Made by a program: the position numbers and the translations under genes
The notes under the pieces: generated by a model
The model's input: the letters and a program-made list of their open reading frames with translations, nothing else
Told to the model about the DNA's origin: nothing
The model's database searches: none
Source of the DNA: an uncultured bacterium
Lineage (GTDB): Bacteria > Cyanobacteriota > Vampirovibrionia > Gastranaerophilales > Gastranaerophilaceae
Assembly: GCA_902464375.1 (NCBI GenBank)
Contig: CABQIM010000041.1
Coordinates: 1 to 14,967, forward strand
Direction: 5' to 3'
Length of the DNA: 14,967 nt
Shown here: positions 1-6,999 of the stretch, piece after piece
Position numbering within the stretch: the first letter of the stretch is position 1
Layout: each line of letters begins with the position of its first letter

Positions 1-168
1 AAATCTTTGGCTTTTGGATTCGTAATAACTTTGATAAGCTGTTCTTGCGGTATGGAAGCAAAAGACGGTGCTAAAGGTGTTGGTATTGCTACTACGAAGG
101 CGGTTGTTTGGTCGTTTGTTGCGATTGTTATATTAGATTTAATATTTGCAGCGATATTCTTTTACTAA
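1..168 (+). CDS. mlaE: MlaE/YrbE-type ABC transporter permease, C-terminal end only
   Basis: This is the last 55 codons of a gene that begins before the window, read in frame 1 and ending in TAA. The visible residues include the pattern CxxGxxAxDGAxGVGxATTxAVV, typical of the C-terminal part of MlaE/YrbE permeases. A final hydrophobic helix ends in IFFY. The family forms the inner-membrane channel of an MCE-type lipid transporter that moves phospholipids between the inner and outer membranes. The MlaF ATPase gene starts 12 bases downstream, and an MCE protein follows it, as expected for an mlaEFD-like operon. The N-terminal part cannot be judged. The family assignment is quite safe; the exact lipid substrate is not known. 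Confidence 0.88.
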   Translation, partial: KSLAFGFVITLISCSCGMEAKDGAKGVGIATTKAVVWSFVAIVILDLIFAAIFFY

Positions 169-180
169 TCGAGGAAAATA

Positions 181-900
181 ATGGGAATAGAAGTTAAAAA
201 TTTAGTAAAATCATTTGATAAAAAAGTTATTTTGGATAATATATCGTTTAAAGTTGATGACGGTAAAATTTTATCTATTGTAGGGTTTAGTGGCTCCGGA
301 AAAAGTACTGTACTTAAACTTATAAGCGGCTTGATAGCCAAAGATTCAGGAGAAATTAATACTTCCGGCGGTGATATTGCTATGGTTTTCCAGTATTCAG
401 CTCTTTTTGACTCTTTGAATGTATTTGATAATATTTCTTTTGCTTTGCAAGAAAGAAAAGATTTGAGAGGAAAATATACAAGAAAAGAATTGGAAAGAAT
501 TGTTGCTGAAAAACTGGAAATGGTTGGTTTATCCGGAATAGAAGATAAATTTCCTTCTGAATTATCAGGCGGCATGCAGAAGCGTGTAAGTTTTGCACGT
601 GCGATTGTAACCGAGCCGAAAATTATTTTGTATGATGAGCCGACTGCCGGCTTGGATCCGATTTCTTCAACGTTAATTGAAGATTATATTGTAAGGTTAA
701 AAAATGAAACAAATGCTGCGTCAATTGTTGTTACACACCAAATGTCAACAATAAAAAGAACTGCTGATTCCGTATTGATGTTGTATAATGGTCATGCAGT
801 TTTTGAAGGAACGGCGGAAGAGTTGTTACGTGAGGATACACCATATACAAAGCAATTTGTAAACGCAACAATCGAAGGTCCGATGAAAATGAACGCATAA
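181..900 (+). CDS. mlaF: MlaF-type ABC transporter ATPase (MCE lipid transport)
   Basis: A 239-residue ABC ATPase with all catalytic motifs intact: Walker A GFSGSGKST (35-43), Q-loop Gln71, signature LSGGMQKR (128-135), Walker B IILYDE (148-153), D-loop AGLD (156-159) and switch His186. The segment ALFDSLNVFDNI just after the Q-loop is characteristic of the Mla/Ttg2A/TGD3 branch rather than of import ATPases. It should power lipid movement through the MlaE permease encoded just upstream. The start is supported by a GAGGA ribosome site a few bases before the ATG. The length is normal for the family (about 240-270). The next gene, an MCE protein, follows after 124 bases, so it may be co-transcribed or have its own signal. 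Confidence 0.95.
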   Translation: MGIEVKNLVKSFDKKVILDNISFKVDDGKILSIVGFSGSGKSTVLKLISGLIAKDSGEINTSGGDIAMVFQYSALFDSLNVFDNISFALQERKDLRGKYTRKELERIVAEKLEMVGLSGIEDKFPSELSGGMQKRVSFARAIVTEPKIILYDEPTAGLDPISSTLIEDYIVRLKNETNAASIVVTHQMSTIKRTADSVLMLYNGHAVFEGTAEELLREDTPYTKQFVNATIEGPMKMNA

Positions 901-911
901 TAAACTCTGTA

Positions 912-996
912 GAGTGGGAAATTTAGTAGGGTGGAAAAAGCCATCATTAGTAATATAAAATAGAAAATAATTACTCAAATGCGTTCCCACCGAACG
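912..996. repeat. degenerate inverted repeat between mlaF and mlaD (possible REP/MITE-like remnant)
   Basis: The 124-base gap between the ATPase and MCE genes contains GTAGGGTGGAA near 928-938 and, about 50 bases on, GTTCCCACC (983-991), which can pair imperfectly. The right half also forms its own small hairpin, CGTTC-CCACC-GAACG (982-996). Short intergenic palindromes built from GTAGGGTGG...CCCACC are common in many bacterial genomes, so a decayed element of that kind is possible. There is no T-run, so it does not look like a terminator. It may simply be an mRNA structure inside the operon. Confidence 0.3.
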
Positions 997-1024
997 AAAC
1001 AAGAAACAAAATAAGGAAAATAAA

Positions 1025-2380
1025 ATGAAATTATCACCATCATTTAAAGTAGGAATATTAACACTGGTCGCTCTAACAATACTTTTATTTACAGTATTGT
1101 GGATAAAAGGACGTTCATTCTCTTCTGCAGAAAGAATAGAAGTTCATTTTAAAGATGTTAATGGTATGCGTCCAGGGTCCGGCGTACAAATGATGGGCTT
1201 AAGAGTTGGTCAAGTAGAAGAGATTATACCTGTCGTTGATGGCGAATCAAGTTATGTAAGAATGAAATTCGTTATTACAGAACCGGGGATTAGTATTCCG
1301 AAGGCTTCTACATTATCAATTCAACAATCAGGTTTAATCGGTGAACAGTTCTTGGAAATTACACCTCCAAGGGTTCGTTCTGTATACATTCCTGTCTTGA
1401 ACAAAGATTTGCTTTCAAATGGTGCGGAAGTCGAAATTAAACTTGATGACAAATATTATAATGTCGGTAATGTAAAGAAATCACAGATTATGACCGCAAA
1501 ACTTGTACCTGATGAATTGAAGGATTTTGTAAAAACAAGTTATGCTTACAAGATTGATTATGTGGTAAATCTTCCTGGACTTATTATTCCTCACTTCATG
1601 ACCGGTAAAATTGTTACTGAAAACGGAGTAAAGAAATTAAGAATAGCTCCTTTGGATAATACAGCATTACCTTATCCGAAACAAACATCTCCTTACACAA
1701 TTATTGAACCAATGAGAATTGCTGATTTTATGGATTTGCAATACAAAGCTGCAGAATCATTGACAGAAACAAACCGAATTGTTAATGAATTGTTGAATGA
1801 TTCTATGATTGCAGAAATTAGACAATCTGTAACAAACTTCAAACAGTTAACCGCTCAAGCTACAACTACTTTGGCTAAAACTGAAAAACTTATTGATTCA
1901 TCAAGAAACGATATTGACGCTATTTTATGGATGATGAGTGATGTATCAAATAACTTTAACAAATTAGCAACTAATATTAACGGCATTATTGGGGATGAGA
2001 AATTTAAGCCAATGATGTATGATACGGCTGAATCTATTTCAAATCTTTCAAAACAGTTGACTCCTATTGTAGGAGCTGTTGATGCGAAAGAATTTGCAGA
2101 AGACTTGAATGCTGTTATGAAGAACTTGAACGAAATCTCAACATCAGTTAATCAAATGACAAAAGATGATAATTTGAAAGTTAAGTTAGAAACATCTATT
2201 GATAACTTGAATACTACAATGTGTGAAGTGTCAAAAGCTTTAGAAACTGTAAACGGTCAAAATGGTGATAAAGAAGGTTTAAAGCAGATTGTTGAAGACA
2301 CTTCTTCTACAGTATCTAACTTGAAGAAATTCTCTGAAAAATTGAATAAGAGATTCTTGTTATTCAGATTAATGTTTTAA
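1025..2380 (+). CDS. mlaD: MCE-domain (MlaD-like) lipid transport protein with long helical tail
   Basis: A 451-residue protein with one N-terminal membrane helix (about 9-27), an MCE domain (about 37-113; note GMRPGSGVQMMGLRVGQVEEI and GLIGEQFLEI) and a long C-terminal helical region (about 235-440) rich in Asn, Thr, Ser and Lys. MCE proteins bind lipids in the periplasm and pass them between membranes with the MlaE permease and MlaF ATPase encoded upstream. It is far longer than the roughly 180-residue proteobacterial MlaD. The segment 115-235, with a repeated LPGLIIPH-like hydrophobic patch, is an extra region I cannot assign. The extreme C-terminus, RFLLFRLMF, is short and hydrophobic, which could let the tail touch a membrane. 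An AAGGA ribosome site precedes the ATG. A strong terminator follows within 6 bases of the stop. Confidence 0.9.
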   Translation: MKLSPSFKVGILTLVALTILLFTVLWIKGRSFSSAERIEVHFKDVNGMRPGSGVQMMGLRVGQVEEIIPVVDGESSYVRMKFVITEPGISIPKASTLSIQQSGLIGEQFLEITPPRVRSVYIPVLNKDLLSNGAEVEIKLDDKYYNVGNVKKSQIMTAKLVPDELKDFVKTSYAYKIDYVVNLPGLIIPHFMTGKIVTENGVKKLRIAPLDNTALPYPKQTSPYTIIEPMRIADFMDLQYKAAESLTETNRIVNELLNDSMIAEIRQSVTNFKQLTAQATTTLAKTEKLIDSSRNDIDAILWMMSDVSNNFNKLATNINGIIGDEKFKPMMYDTAESISNLSKQLTPIVGAVDAKEFAEDLNAVMKNLNEISTSVNQMTKDDNLKVKLETSIDNLNTTMCEVSKALETVNGQNGDKEGLKQIVEDTSSTVSNLKKFSEKLNKRFLLFRLMF

Positions 2381-2385
2381 AAATT

Positions 2386-2418
2386 AAGGCAGTGTGAAAA
2401 ATTTGCACTGCCTTTTTA
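2386..2418 (+). terminator. Rho-independent terminator after the mla genes
   Basis: A 9-bp perfect stem, AAGGCAGTG (2386-2394) with CACTGCCTT (2406-2414), has an 11-base loop and is followed by TTTTT (2413-2417). It lies 5 bases after the MCE stop codon and closes the transporter operon. Confidence 0.9.
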
Positions 2419-2456
2419 TTTATGATAATATTTTTTATTATTGGAGTAGGAAAATT

Positions 2457-2738
2457 ATGATAACAATAAAAGATGTAGAACACGTAGCTAAATTGGCTCG
2501 CTTGGAATTAACGGAAGAAGAAAAAGAAAAATTTACAAAACAATTGGGTGATGTGCTTAAGCATGTTGATGCAATGAATGAGGTTGATACATCAAATGTA
2601 GAACCTATGGCTCACGCAATTGATTTTGTTAACGTAATGAGAGAAGATGAAGTTTATTACGAACAGACAAAAGAAGAACTTATGAAGAATGCTCCGGACG
2701 AAGAAAACGGGTTCTTTAGAGTTCCAAAAATTAACTAA
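2457..2738 (+). CDS. gatC: Asp-tRNA(Asn)/Glu-tRNA(Gln) amidotransferase subunit C
   Basis: A 93-residue GatC. The protein carries the family hallmarks VAKLARLEL near the N-terminus and HVDAMNEVDTSNVEPM in the middle, and the length is normal (about 90-100). GatC is the small clamp that holds GatA and GatB together in the enzyme that converts misacylated Glu-tRNA(Gln) and/or Asp-tRNA(Asn) to the correct amide form. The start at 2457 is chosen because GGAGTAGG lies 7 bases upstream and homologs begin at the MITIKDVEHVAKLARL segment; an in-frame GTG at 2394 lies inside the upstream terminator and is not credible. gatA and gatB are not in the window, so the gene appears to be transcribed alone between two terminators. 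Confidence 0.95.
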   Translation: MITIKDVEHVAKLARLELTEEEKEKFTKQLGDVLKHVDAMNEVDTSNVEPMAHAIDFVNVMREDEVYYEQTKEELMKNAPDEENGFFRVPKIN

Positions 2739-2744
2739 GTTTTT

Positions 2745-2773
2745 AAAAGAGGGGTTTTTGCCCCTCTTTTTTT
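2745..2773 (+). terminator. Rho-independent terminator after gatC
   Basis: A 10-bp perfect stem, AAAAGAGGGG (2745-2754) with CCCCTCTTTT (2761-2770), has a 6-base loop TTTTTG and a run of Ts to 2773. It starts 6 bases after the gatC stop. The A-run on the left also gives it some terminator character on the - strand. Confidence 0.92.
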
Positions 2774-2811
2774 GAGAAATAATAGATTTGTAAAAAAATA
2801 AGGATTCAACT

Positions 2812-4416
2812 ATGACAAAATACATATTTATCACAGGTGGTGTTGTAAGTTCTTTGGGTAAAGGTATTATTGGAGCTTCTTTAGGTAAGCTTTTGAGAGC
2901 AAGAGGATTTTCTGTTGCTATTCAAAAATTTGACCCTTATATAAATGTTGACCCCGGAACAATGAGCCCATTCCAACATGGTGAAGTTTTTGTCACAGAT
3001 GATGGTGCAGAAACTGACTTAGATTTAGGTCACTACGAACGCTTTATTGATACAAATTTTTCTCAATTGAGTAATGTAACATCTGGTAGCGTATACCAAA
3101 CTGTTATTCAAAAAGAAAGACGTGGAGATTATTTGGGTGCAACTGTTCAGGTAATTCCGCATATTACAAATGAAATTAAATCAAGACTCGTAAAGGCTCA
3201 AAAGTATTTCAAACCGGATTTCCAAATTATAGAAATTGGCGGAACTATTGGTGATATTGAAAGTTTGCCGTTTATTGAATCAATAAGACAGTTTAAAACA
3301 GAAGCCGGAATTGGTAATGCAATAAATATTCATTGTACATTATTACCTTATCTTCCAACGTCCGGAGAGTTGAAAACAAAACCTTCACAACATAGTGTAA
3401 GCTTGTTGAGAAGTTATGGTTTGCAACCGGAAATTCTTGTTTGTAGAACTTCTAAACCAATTCCAAAGACTGAAAAAGATAAACTTGCACTATTCTGTTC
3501 AGTATCAAAAGAAGCTGTAATCGAATGCAGGGATATGAAAAGCATTTATGAAGTTCCATTAGCATTAGAAGACCAAAATTTTGCGGAAGTTGTCTTAAAA
3601 TTGTTACAGGTACAAGACAGAAAAGTCGATTTAACAGGCTGGAAAGAGTTGGTTGAAAGAATTAATCACCCATCAGGTACTATTAAGATTGCAATAGCAG
3701 GAAAATATACGAAATTATCTGATGCTTATATTTCTGTCGTAGAATCAATTAAACATGCCGGTTATGCTGATAATGTTAAAACAGAAATCAAATGGATAAA
3801 TTCAGAAGATTGTGTTGATGAAAAACAATGCCAAGAACTTATGAAAGATGTTGATGGTGTTGTTGTCCCTGGAGGCTTTGGCATCAGAGGTATTGAAGGC
3901 AAACTCAATGTAATCAAATATGCTAGAGAAAATAATGTTCCATTCTTAGGGATTTGCTTAGGCATGCAGTGTGCTGTTATTGAATATGCAAGAGATGTTG
4001 CGGGTTTAAAAAATGCTAACTCTACGGAATTTGATGAAAACGCATCAATTCCTGTAATTGATTTGATGTTGGAACAAAAGAATGTTAAAGGATATGGTGG
4101 AACAATGCGTCTTGGAGCGTATGACTGTCATCTTAAGAAAGGTTCAAGAGCTCATGAAGTTTATGGAACAAGCAAAATTTCTGAACGCCATAGACACAGA
4201 TATGAAGTCAATACAGATTATATCGAACCGCTTAAAAAAGCAGGACTTGTGTTCTCCGGTATGTCACCTGATGGAATGCTATCAGAAATCGTAGAACTTC
4301 CACAATTGGATTGGTTTGTTGCATGCCAGTTCCATCCGGAATTCAAATCAAGACCGGAAAGACCTCATCCTTTGTTCAAAGGTCTGATTGATGCTGTAGT
4401 AAACCAAAAGGGGTAG
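2812..4416 (+). CDS. pyrG: CTP synthase (glutamine-hydrolysing)
   Basis: A 534-residue PyrG of normal length. It makes CTP from UTP, ATP and glutamine in the cytoplasm, the last step of de novo pyrimidine nucleotide synthesis. The N-terminal synthase domain (about 1-265) begins TGGVVSSLGKGI with the phosphate-binding loop (Lys18) and contains FDPYINVDPGTMSPFQHGEV. The C-terminal class I glutamine amidotransferase domain (about 290-530) has the oxyanion region GGFGIRG, nucleophile Cys382 in FLGICLGMQ, and the His508/Glu510 pair in QFHPE. All are intact. An AAGGA ribosome site precedes the ATG. I see no sign of the CTP-sensing leader attenuator known from Bacilli; the hairpin just upstream fits a plain gatC terminator. 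A weaker terminator follows the stop. Confidence 0.98.
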   Translation: MTKYIFITGGVVSSLGKGIIGASLGKLLRARGFSVAIQKFDPYINVDPGTMSPFQHGEVFVTDDGAETDLDLGHYERFIDTNFSQLSNVTSGSVYQTVIQKERRGDYLGATVQVIPHITNEIKSRLVKAQKYFKPDFQIIEIGGTIGDIESLPFIESIRQFKTEAGIGNAINIHCTLLPYLPTSGELKTKPSQHSVSLLRSYGLQPEILVCRTSKPIPKTEKDKLALFCSVSKEAVIECRDMKSIYEVPLALEDQNFAEVVLKLLQVQDRKVDLTGWKELVERINHPSGTIKIAIAGKYTKLSDAYISVVESIKHAGYADNVKTEIKWINSEDCVDEKQCQELMKDVDGVVVPGGFGIRGIEGKLNVIKYARENNVPFLGICLGMQCAVIEYARDVAGLKNANSTEFDENASIPVIDLMLEQKNVKGYGGTMRLGAYDCHLKKGSRAHEVYGTSKISERHRHRYEVNTDYIEPLKKAGLVFSGMSPDGMLSEIVELPQLDWFVACQFHPEFKSRPERPHPLFKGLIDAVVNQKG

Positions 4417-4417
4417 G

Positions 4418-4439
4418 GGTAAAGGAATTTTACCTTTTT
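4418..4439 (+). terminator. probable weak Rho-independent terminator after pyrG
   Basis: GGTAAA (4418-4423) pairs with TTTACC (4429-4434) around a 5-base loop, followed directly by TTTTT (4435-4439). The stem is short and partly AT, so termination may be incomplete. It lies just after the pyrG stop codon, facing the convergent TPR-like gene. Confidence 0.6.
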
Positions 4440-4515
4440 ATTTATAGACTACAAACTTTAACTTCCCTCTAATAGTCACCAATTAGTGGGTCATAGGATT
4501 GTTGTGCTTTAATAC

Positions 4516-4547
4516 AACTTTCCACTTTCCATTTTTAACTTTCCACT
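4516..4547. repeat. 11-base direct repeat in the 3' untranslated gap
   Basis: AACTTTCCACT occurs at 4516-4526 and again at 4537-4547, with a further partial copy (CTTTCCA) between them, giving a pyrimidine-rich, roughly 10/21-base periodic stretch. It lies in the gap between convergent pyrG and the TPR-like gene; on the - strand it would be the 3' end of the long five-gene transcript. No terminator with a T-run is visible there for the - strand operon. Confidence 0.5.
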
Positions 4548-4553
4548 CAAAAA

Positions 4554-5729
4554 CTACCACCAGTAAGGATTGCGGTAATAATATCGTGGATAGTAATAGT
4601 TGTTATAGTATCTTGAACGCTGAATCATGTTTTGCTCTTCCAGCAGCATGTTTTGGCGTACAAGCTGTTGTATTTGTGCGTTTCTTTGTTCTGCTTCTTC
4701 TCTTCTGGCTGCTTCTGCCACTAAAGCGGTGTCCAATCTTTCTTGCGTGCCATTCAAATCTTTAAAGCATGCTGCAAGGTTGTTGCCCGTATATTTTGAC
4801 ATACATTCATTTGCAGCTTCAAAGAATTCATCCTGCCTGTTATTCCAATAAGCTTTATCATTTGCTAGAAGTTTTTCGTTTCTGGATTTGATTTTGAACC
4901 AATCTGGTTTTTTACAATAAACTGTAATTTTTTTGTAAGCTTCATCTATTTTTTTCTGTTCAATTGGCGCAACGAGTGTATTCACGTAGGTAATCATGTT
5001 TAGTAGATTTTGTGAGTGATAGAGCTGTTTTGCCCTGTTATAATACGTTAATTTTTCAGCAGTGTTAGTTGTAGAATTTGCTACACGCATATAGTTTTCC
5101 GGATTACCAACATCCAATTTAATCAGATTTTTTGCTACGGTATAAGCCTTTTGTGGATTTTTTGTAACGTTATAAATGTTGTACAAAAGCTCTTGCGAAG
5201 CGAAATATGCTCCATCGGATGACGAGATTTTTATTGCATAACTTTCGGCTGTTTTCATATCTTGCATGTAATAATAGTTTTGTGCCATCTGAAAACGAGC
5301 CCAGCTGTTGCTGTTTACATATGGATATAAATATGTATTTGATTTAATATAGTCACCATTTAATGAATACAAAACTCCGAGCCTGTAATCTTTTGATGAT
5401 TTTGGAAACAAGTTTGAAGTATCTAATTCTGCTAGTTTTTCTGCATAATAAAGTGCGTTTGGATAATCTTTTCTATCTGTATAAATATTTATAAAACGCG
5501 CAATATTAGGAAGAAAATCAGGATAATATTTATCAGCTTTAGAATATTTTCCCTGTTTCATGTATTTTTCATTTTTTTCGATTCTTTTGTACTCTTTATC
5601 TTTAACATTAGTATTTTTGATAAATTTTACATCAAGATTTGATTCAAATTCATAATACTCTTCGAAATTTGCAAATGCGTTGGATGTTGTAAGAAAAATA
5701 ATACAAAATATCAAAAAAATCTTTTTCAT
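4554..5729 (-). CDS. secreted TPR-like protein with coiled coil and aromatic C-terminal tail, unknown function
   Basis: A 391-residue protein that I cannot assign to a named family. Residues 1-20 form a clear signal peptide (KKIF start, hydrophobic core, probable cut after AFA), so it is exported to the periplasm or beyond. From about 55 to 245 there are repeated helix pairs with the spacing of tetratricopeptide-like repeats (YPNALYYAEKLAELD, DMKTAESYAIKI, NPQKAYTVAKNLIKLD). This suggests a protein-binding scaffold. Residues about 335-370 are rich in Glu, Arg and Gln and look like a coiled coil. The last 18 residues (374-391) contain nine Tyr and two Trp and end in PYWW. It is the last gene of the histidine kinase operon, starting one base after the response regulator stop. 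Confidence 0.75.
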   Translation of the reverse strand: MKKIFLIFCIIFLTTSNAFANFEEYYEFESNLDVKFIKNTNVKDKEYKRIEKNEKYMKQGKYSKADKYYPDFLPNIARFINIYTDRKDYPNALYYAEKLAELDTSNLFPKSSKDYRLGVLYSLNGDYIKSNTYLYPYVNSNSWARFQMAQNYYYMQDMKTAESYAIKISSSDGAYFASQELLYNIYNVTKNPQKAYTVAKNLIKLDVGNPENYMRVANSTTNTAEKLTYYNRAKQLYHSQNLLNMITYVNTLVAPIEQKKIDEAYKKITVYCKKPDWFKIKSRNEKLLANDKAYWNNRQDEFFEAANECMSKYTGNNLAACFKDLNGTQERLDTALVAEAARREEAEQRNAQIQQLVRQNMLLEEQNMIQRSRYYNNYYYPRYYYRNPYWW

Positions 5730-5730
5730 A

Positions 5731-6105
5731 CTAAATCAAAACCTCTTTGTACGCTGATAAACATTTTAAGGCAGTTTGTTTTGGAATACATTCAACTCCA
5801 TATAATTCTGCAATATGCCTAGCGTTATATGATGCGGAAATTATAACAACCTTTGTATTGTTATAACGAGAAAATGTCTTAATTTGTTCAACTAACCATT
5901 CTCCTGCGAGTTTAGGCTCATATGTGCTTTCCATCTGTAAATCAGTGATAATAATGTCAAAAGGCTTTTCTTGTAATAATATGTCATAAGCCTCTTGAGC
6001 TGAGTCTGCGGTTTCAATTTCCACCTCTTCAAACAATTCTTTTACTATATTTGAGTTATAATCTCTCCAGCCTTTTACATCATCAACAATTAAAACTTTT
6101 TTCAT
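5731..6105 (-). CDS. single-domain response regulator (receiver domain only)
   Basis: A 124-residue receiver domain with every key residue: acidic pair Asp8/Asp9 in VLIVDD, phosphoacceptor Asp55 in IIITDLQM, switch Ser90 in VVIISAS, and Lys109 followed from Pro108. There is no DNA-binding or enzymatic output domain, so like CheY or Spo0F it must act by protein contact or pass phosphate onward. The loop after Asp55 (ESTYEPKLAGEWL) is longer than usual. Its ATG overlaps the stop of the chorismate mutase gene by 4 bases (ATGA), so translation is probably coupled. The likely phosphodonor is the histidine kinase encoded three genes upstream in the same operon, but that is inferred from location only. 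Confidence 0.92.
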   Translation of the reverse strand: MKKVLIVDDVKGWRDYNSNIVKELFEEVEIETADSAQEAYDILLQEKPFDIIITDLQMESTYEPKLAGEWLVEQIKTFSRYNNTKVVIISASYNARHIAELYGVECIPKQTALKCLSAYKEVLI

Positions 6106-6452
6106 TTTCTTAATTTTTCTGCTCCACCTAAATATACAAATTCCGGTACAAAACTTTCACCGCAATTTACGACTAATAGTACACGTAAACATTTTTTCAA
6201 ACTATCAGGAACATCAAGTTCGTGAAAGCACATCATAGGGACATCCTTCCACTTCAAGTTTATACGTGCATATTTTGCAGGAAAATCTGCATTCAAATCT
6301 TTAGTTAACGTAAATATTGCGTGTGAAATTGAATCAATTTCGATTTTATTTCTATTAATCATTTCTGTTAACAATTTTATTGTAGCTGCGCCTATTGCCT
6401 CTGCATTGTTTTCATCAACTGTAATAGCGCCTCTTATTCCTTTTGTAATCAT
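6102..6452 (-). CDS. aroH: AroH-type monofunctional chorismate mutase
   Basis: A 116-residue protein matching the Bacillus AroH fold class. It converts chorismate to prephenate, the branch point to phenylalanine and tyrosine. The known active-site residues of the B. subtilis enzyme appear at the same numbers here: Arg7 in GIRGAITV, Cys75, Glu78 (CFHELDV), Arg90 (LKKCLRV) and Tyr108 (VYLG). FPAKYAR and the KKC motif are also typical. The family acts as a trimer in the cytoplasm. The protein lacks only the flexible C-terminal tail of longer homologs. Its start codon overlaps the Nudix stop by one base (TAATG) and its end overlaps the response regulator start, so it is a true inner member of this signalling operon. 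Why a chorismate mutase sits there is unclear. Confidence 0.93.
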   Translation of the reverse strand: MITKGIRGAITVDENNAEAIGAATIKLLTEMINRNKIEIDSISHAIFTLTKDLNADFPAKYARINLKWKDVPMMCFHELDVPDSLKKCLRVLLVVNCGESFVPEFVYLGGAEKLRK

Positions 6453-6997
6453 TATTCTTCCTCACTTAAATAAAATAAAGCTGCAAGAGTTGAAGCTGTA
6501 AGAGCAACTCCTGCTTGTTCTTGTTCTCTTAGCCAATTATGAATATAATTTCTGTTAACAAGTATTCTATCAACAATAACACCTCCATCACTTACGGGCT
6601 TGGAGATTACATTATATTCACTAATGTACGCAATCGCAATTGTAATTGTTTCTGATACACACCCAGGAGAACTTGCAAGTTTTCGTGTTAAAATCTTTAT
6701 TTTATCGGCTTTTAATCCGGCTTCTTCTAACAATTCTGCTTGGATAGCATCTTCAACCGTTTCTCCAATACGCTCATCTCCTACTAGTCCCGCTGGTAAT
6801 GCGATCGAATATTTTGCAATGTTTTCAGCTTGTAGTGGTGGTCTTTCTTCTTTCAAAAACAAAATCTCTTTGTTATTAATTAGAGGTAAAATTACTACGA
6901 CATCTTTTGCGTTAGGACGATGTGCGTAGACCCAATCCTTACCGGTTTTTGATTTTGTGCTTTTTAGCTGTAAATATTTTGTATCATATAAAATCAT
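6452..6997 (-). CDS. Nudix hydrolase, ADP-ribose pyrophosphatase-like
   Basis: A 181-residue Nudix protein. The Nudix box lies at 73-95 (G-x5-E-x7-xELLEEAGL) with the metal-binding Glu residues 88, 91 and 92 present. The canonical Arg before the first of these is Ala87. Upstream, SIALPAGLV, and downstream, SSPGCVSETI, resemble the ADP-sugar pyrophosphatase (NudF) branch, which splits ADP-ribose or similar nucleotide sugars into AMP and a sugar phosphate. The true substrate cannot be told from sequence. The gene starts 2 bases after the kinase stop, with its GGAG ribosome site inside the end of the kinase gene, so the two are co-transcribed and probably co-translated. Confidence 0.9.
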   Translation of the reverse strand: MILYDTKYLQLKSTKSKTGKDWVYAHRPNAKDVVVILPLINNKEILFLKEERPPLQAENIAKYSIALPAGLVGDERIGETVEDAIQAELLEEAGLKADKIKILTRKLASSPGCVSETITIAIAYISEYNVISKPVSDGGVIVDRILVNRNYIHNWLREQEQAGVALTASTLAALFYLSEEE

Positions 6998-6999
6998 AT

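Noticed and set aside
982..996. Hairpin before the MCE gene as a terminator or riboswitch
   Set aside because: The stem is only 5 bp, no T-run follows, and no larger conserved fold is apparent.
2394..2456. Longer gatC reading starting at a GTG at 2394
   Set aside because: It begins inside the terminator hairpin of the previous operon; a strong ribosome site and the family start point to 2457.
2745..2811. CTP-sensing attenuator in front of pyrG
   Set aside because: The hairpin begins 6 bases after the gatC stop and fits a plain gatC terminator; no promoter with a GGGC start is visible between it and gatC.
4499..4851. + strand reading frames opposite the TPR-like gene
   Set aside because: They mirror the coding strand, have no family features and lie opposite a well-supported gene with a signal peptide.
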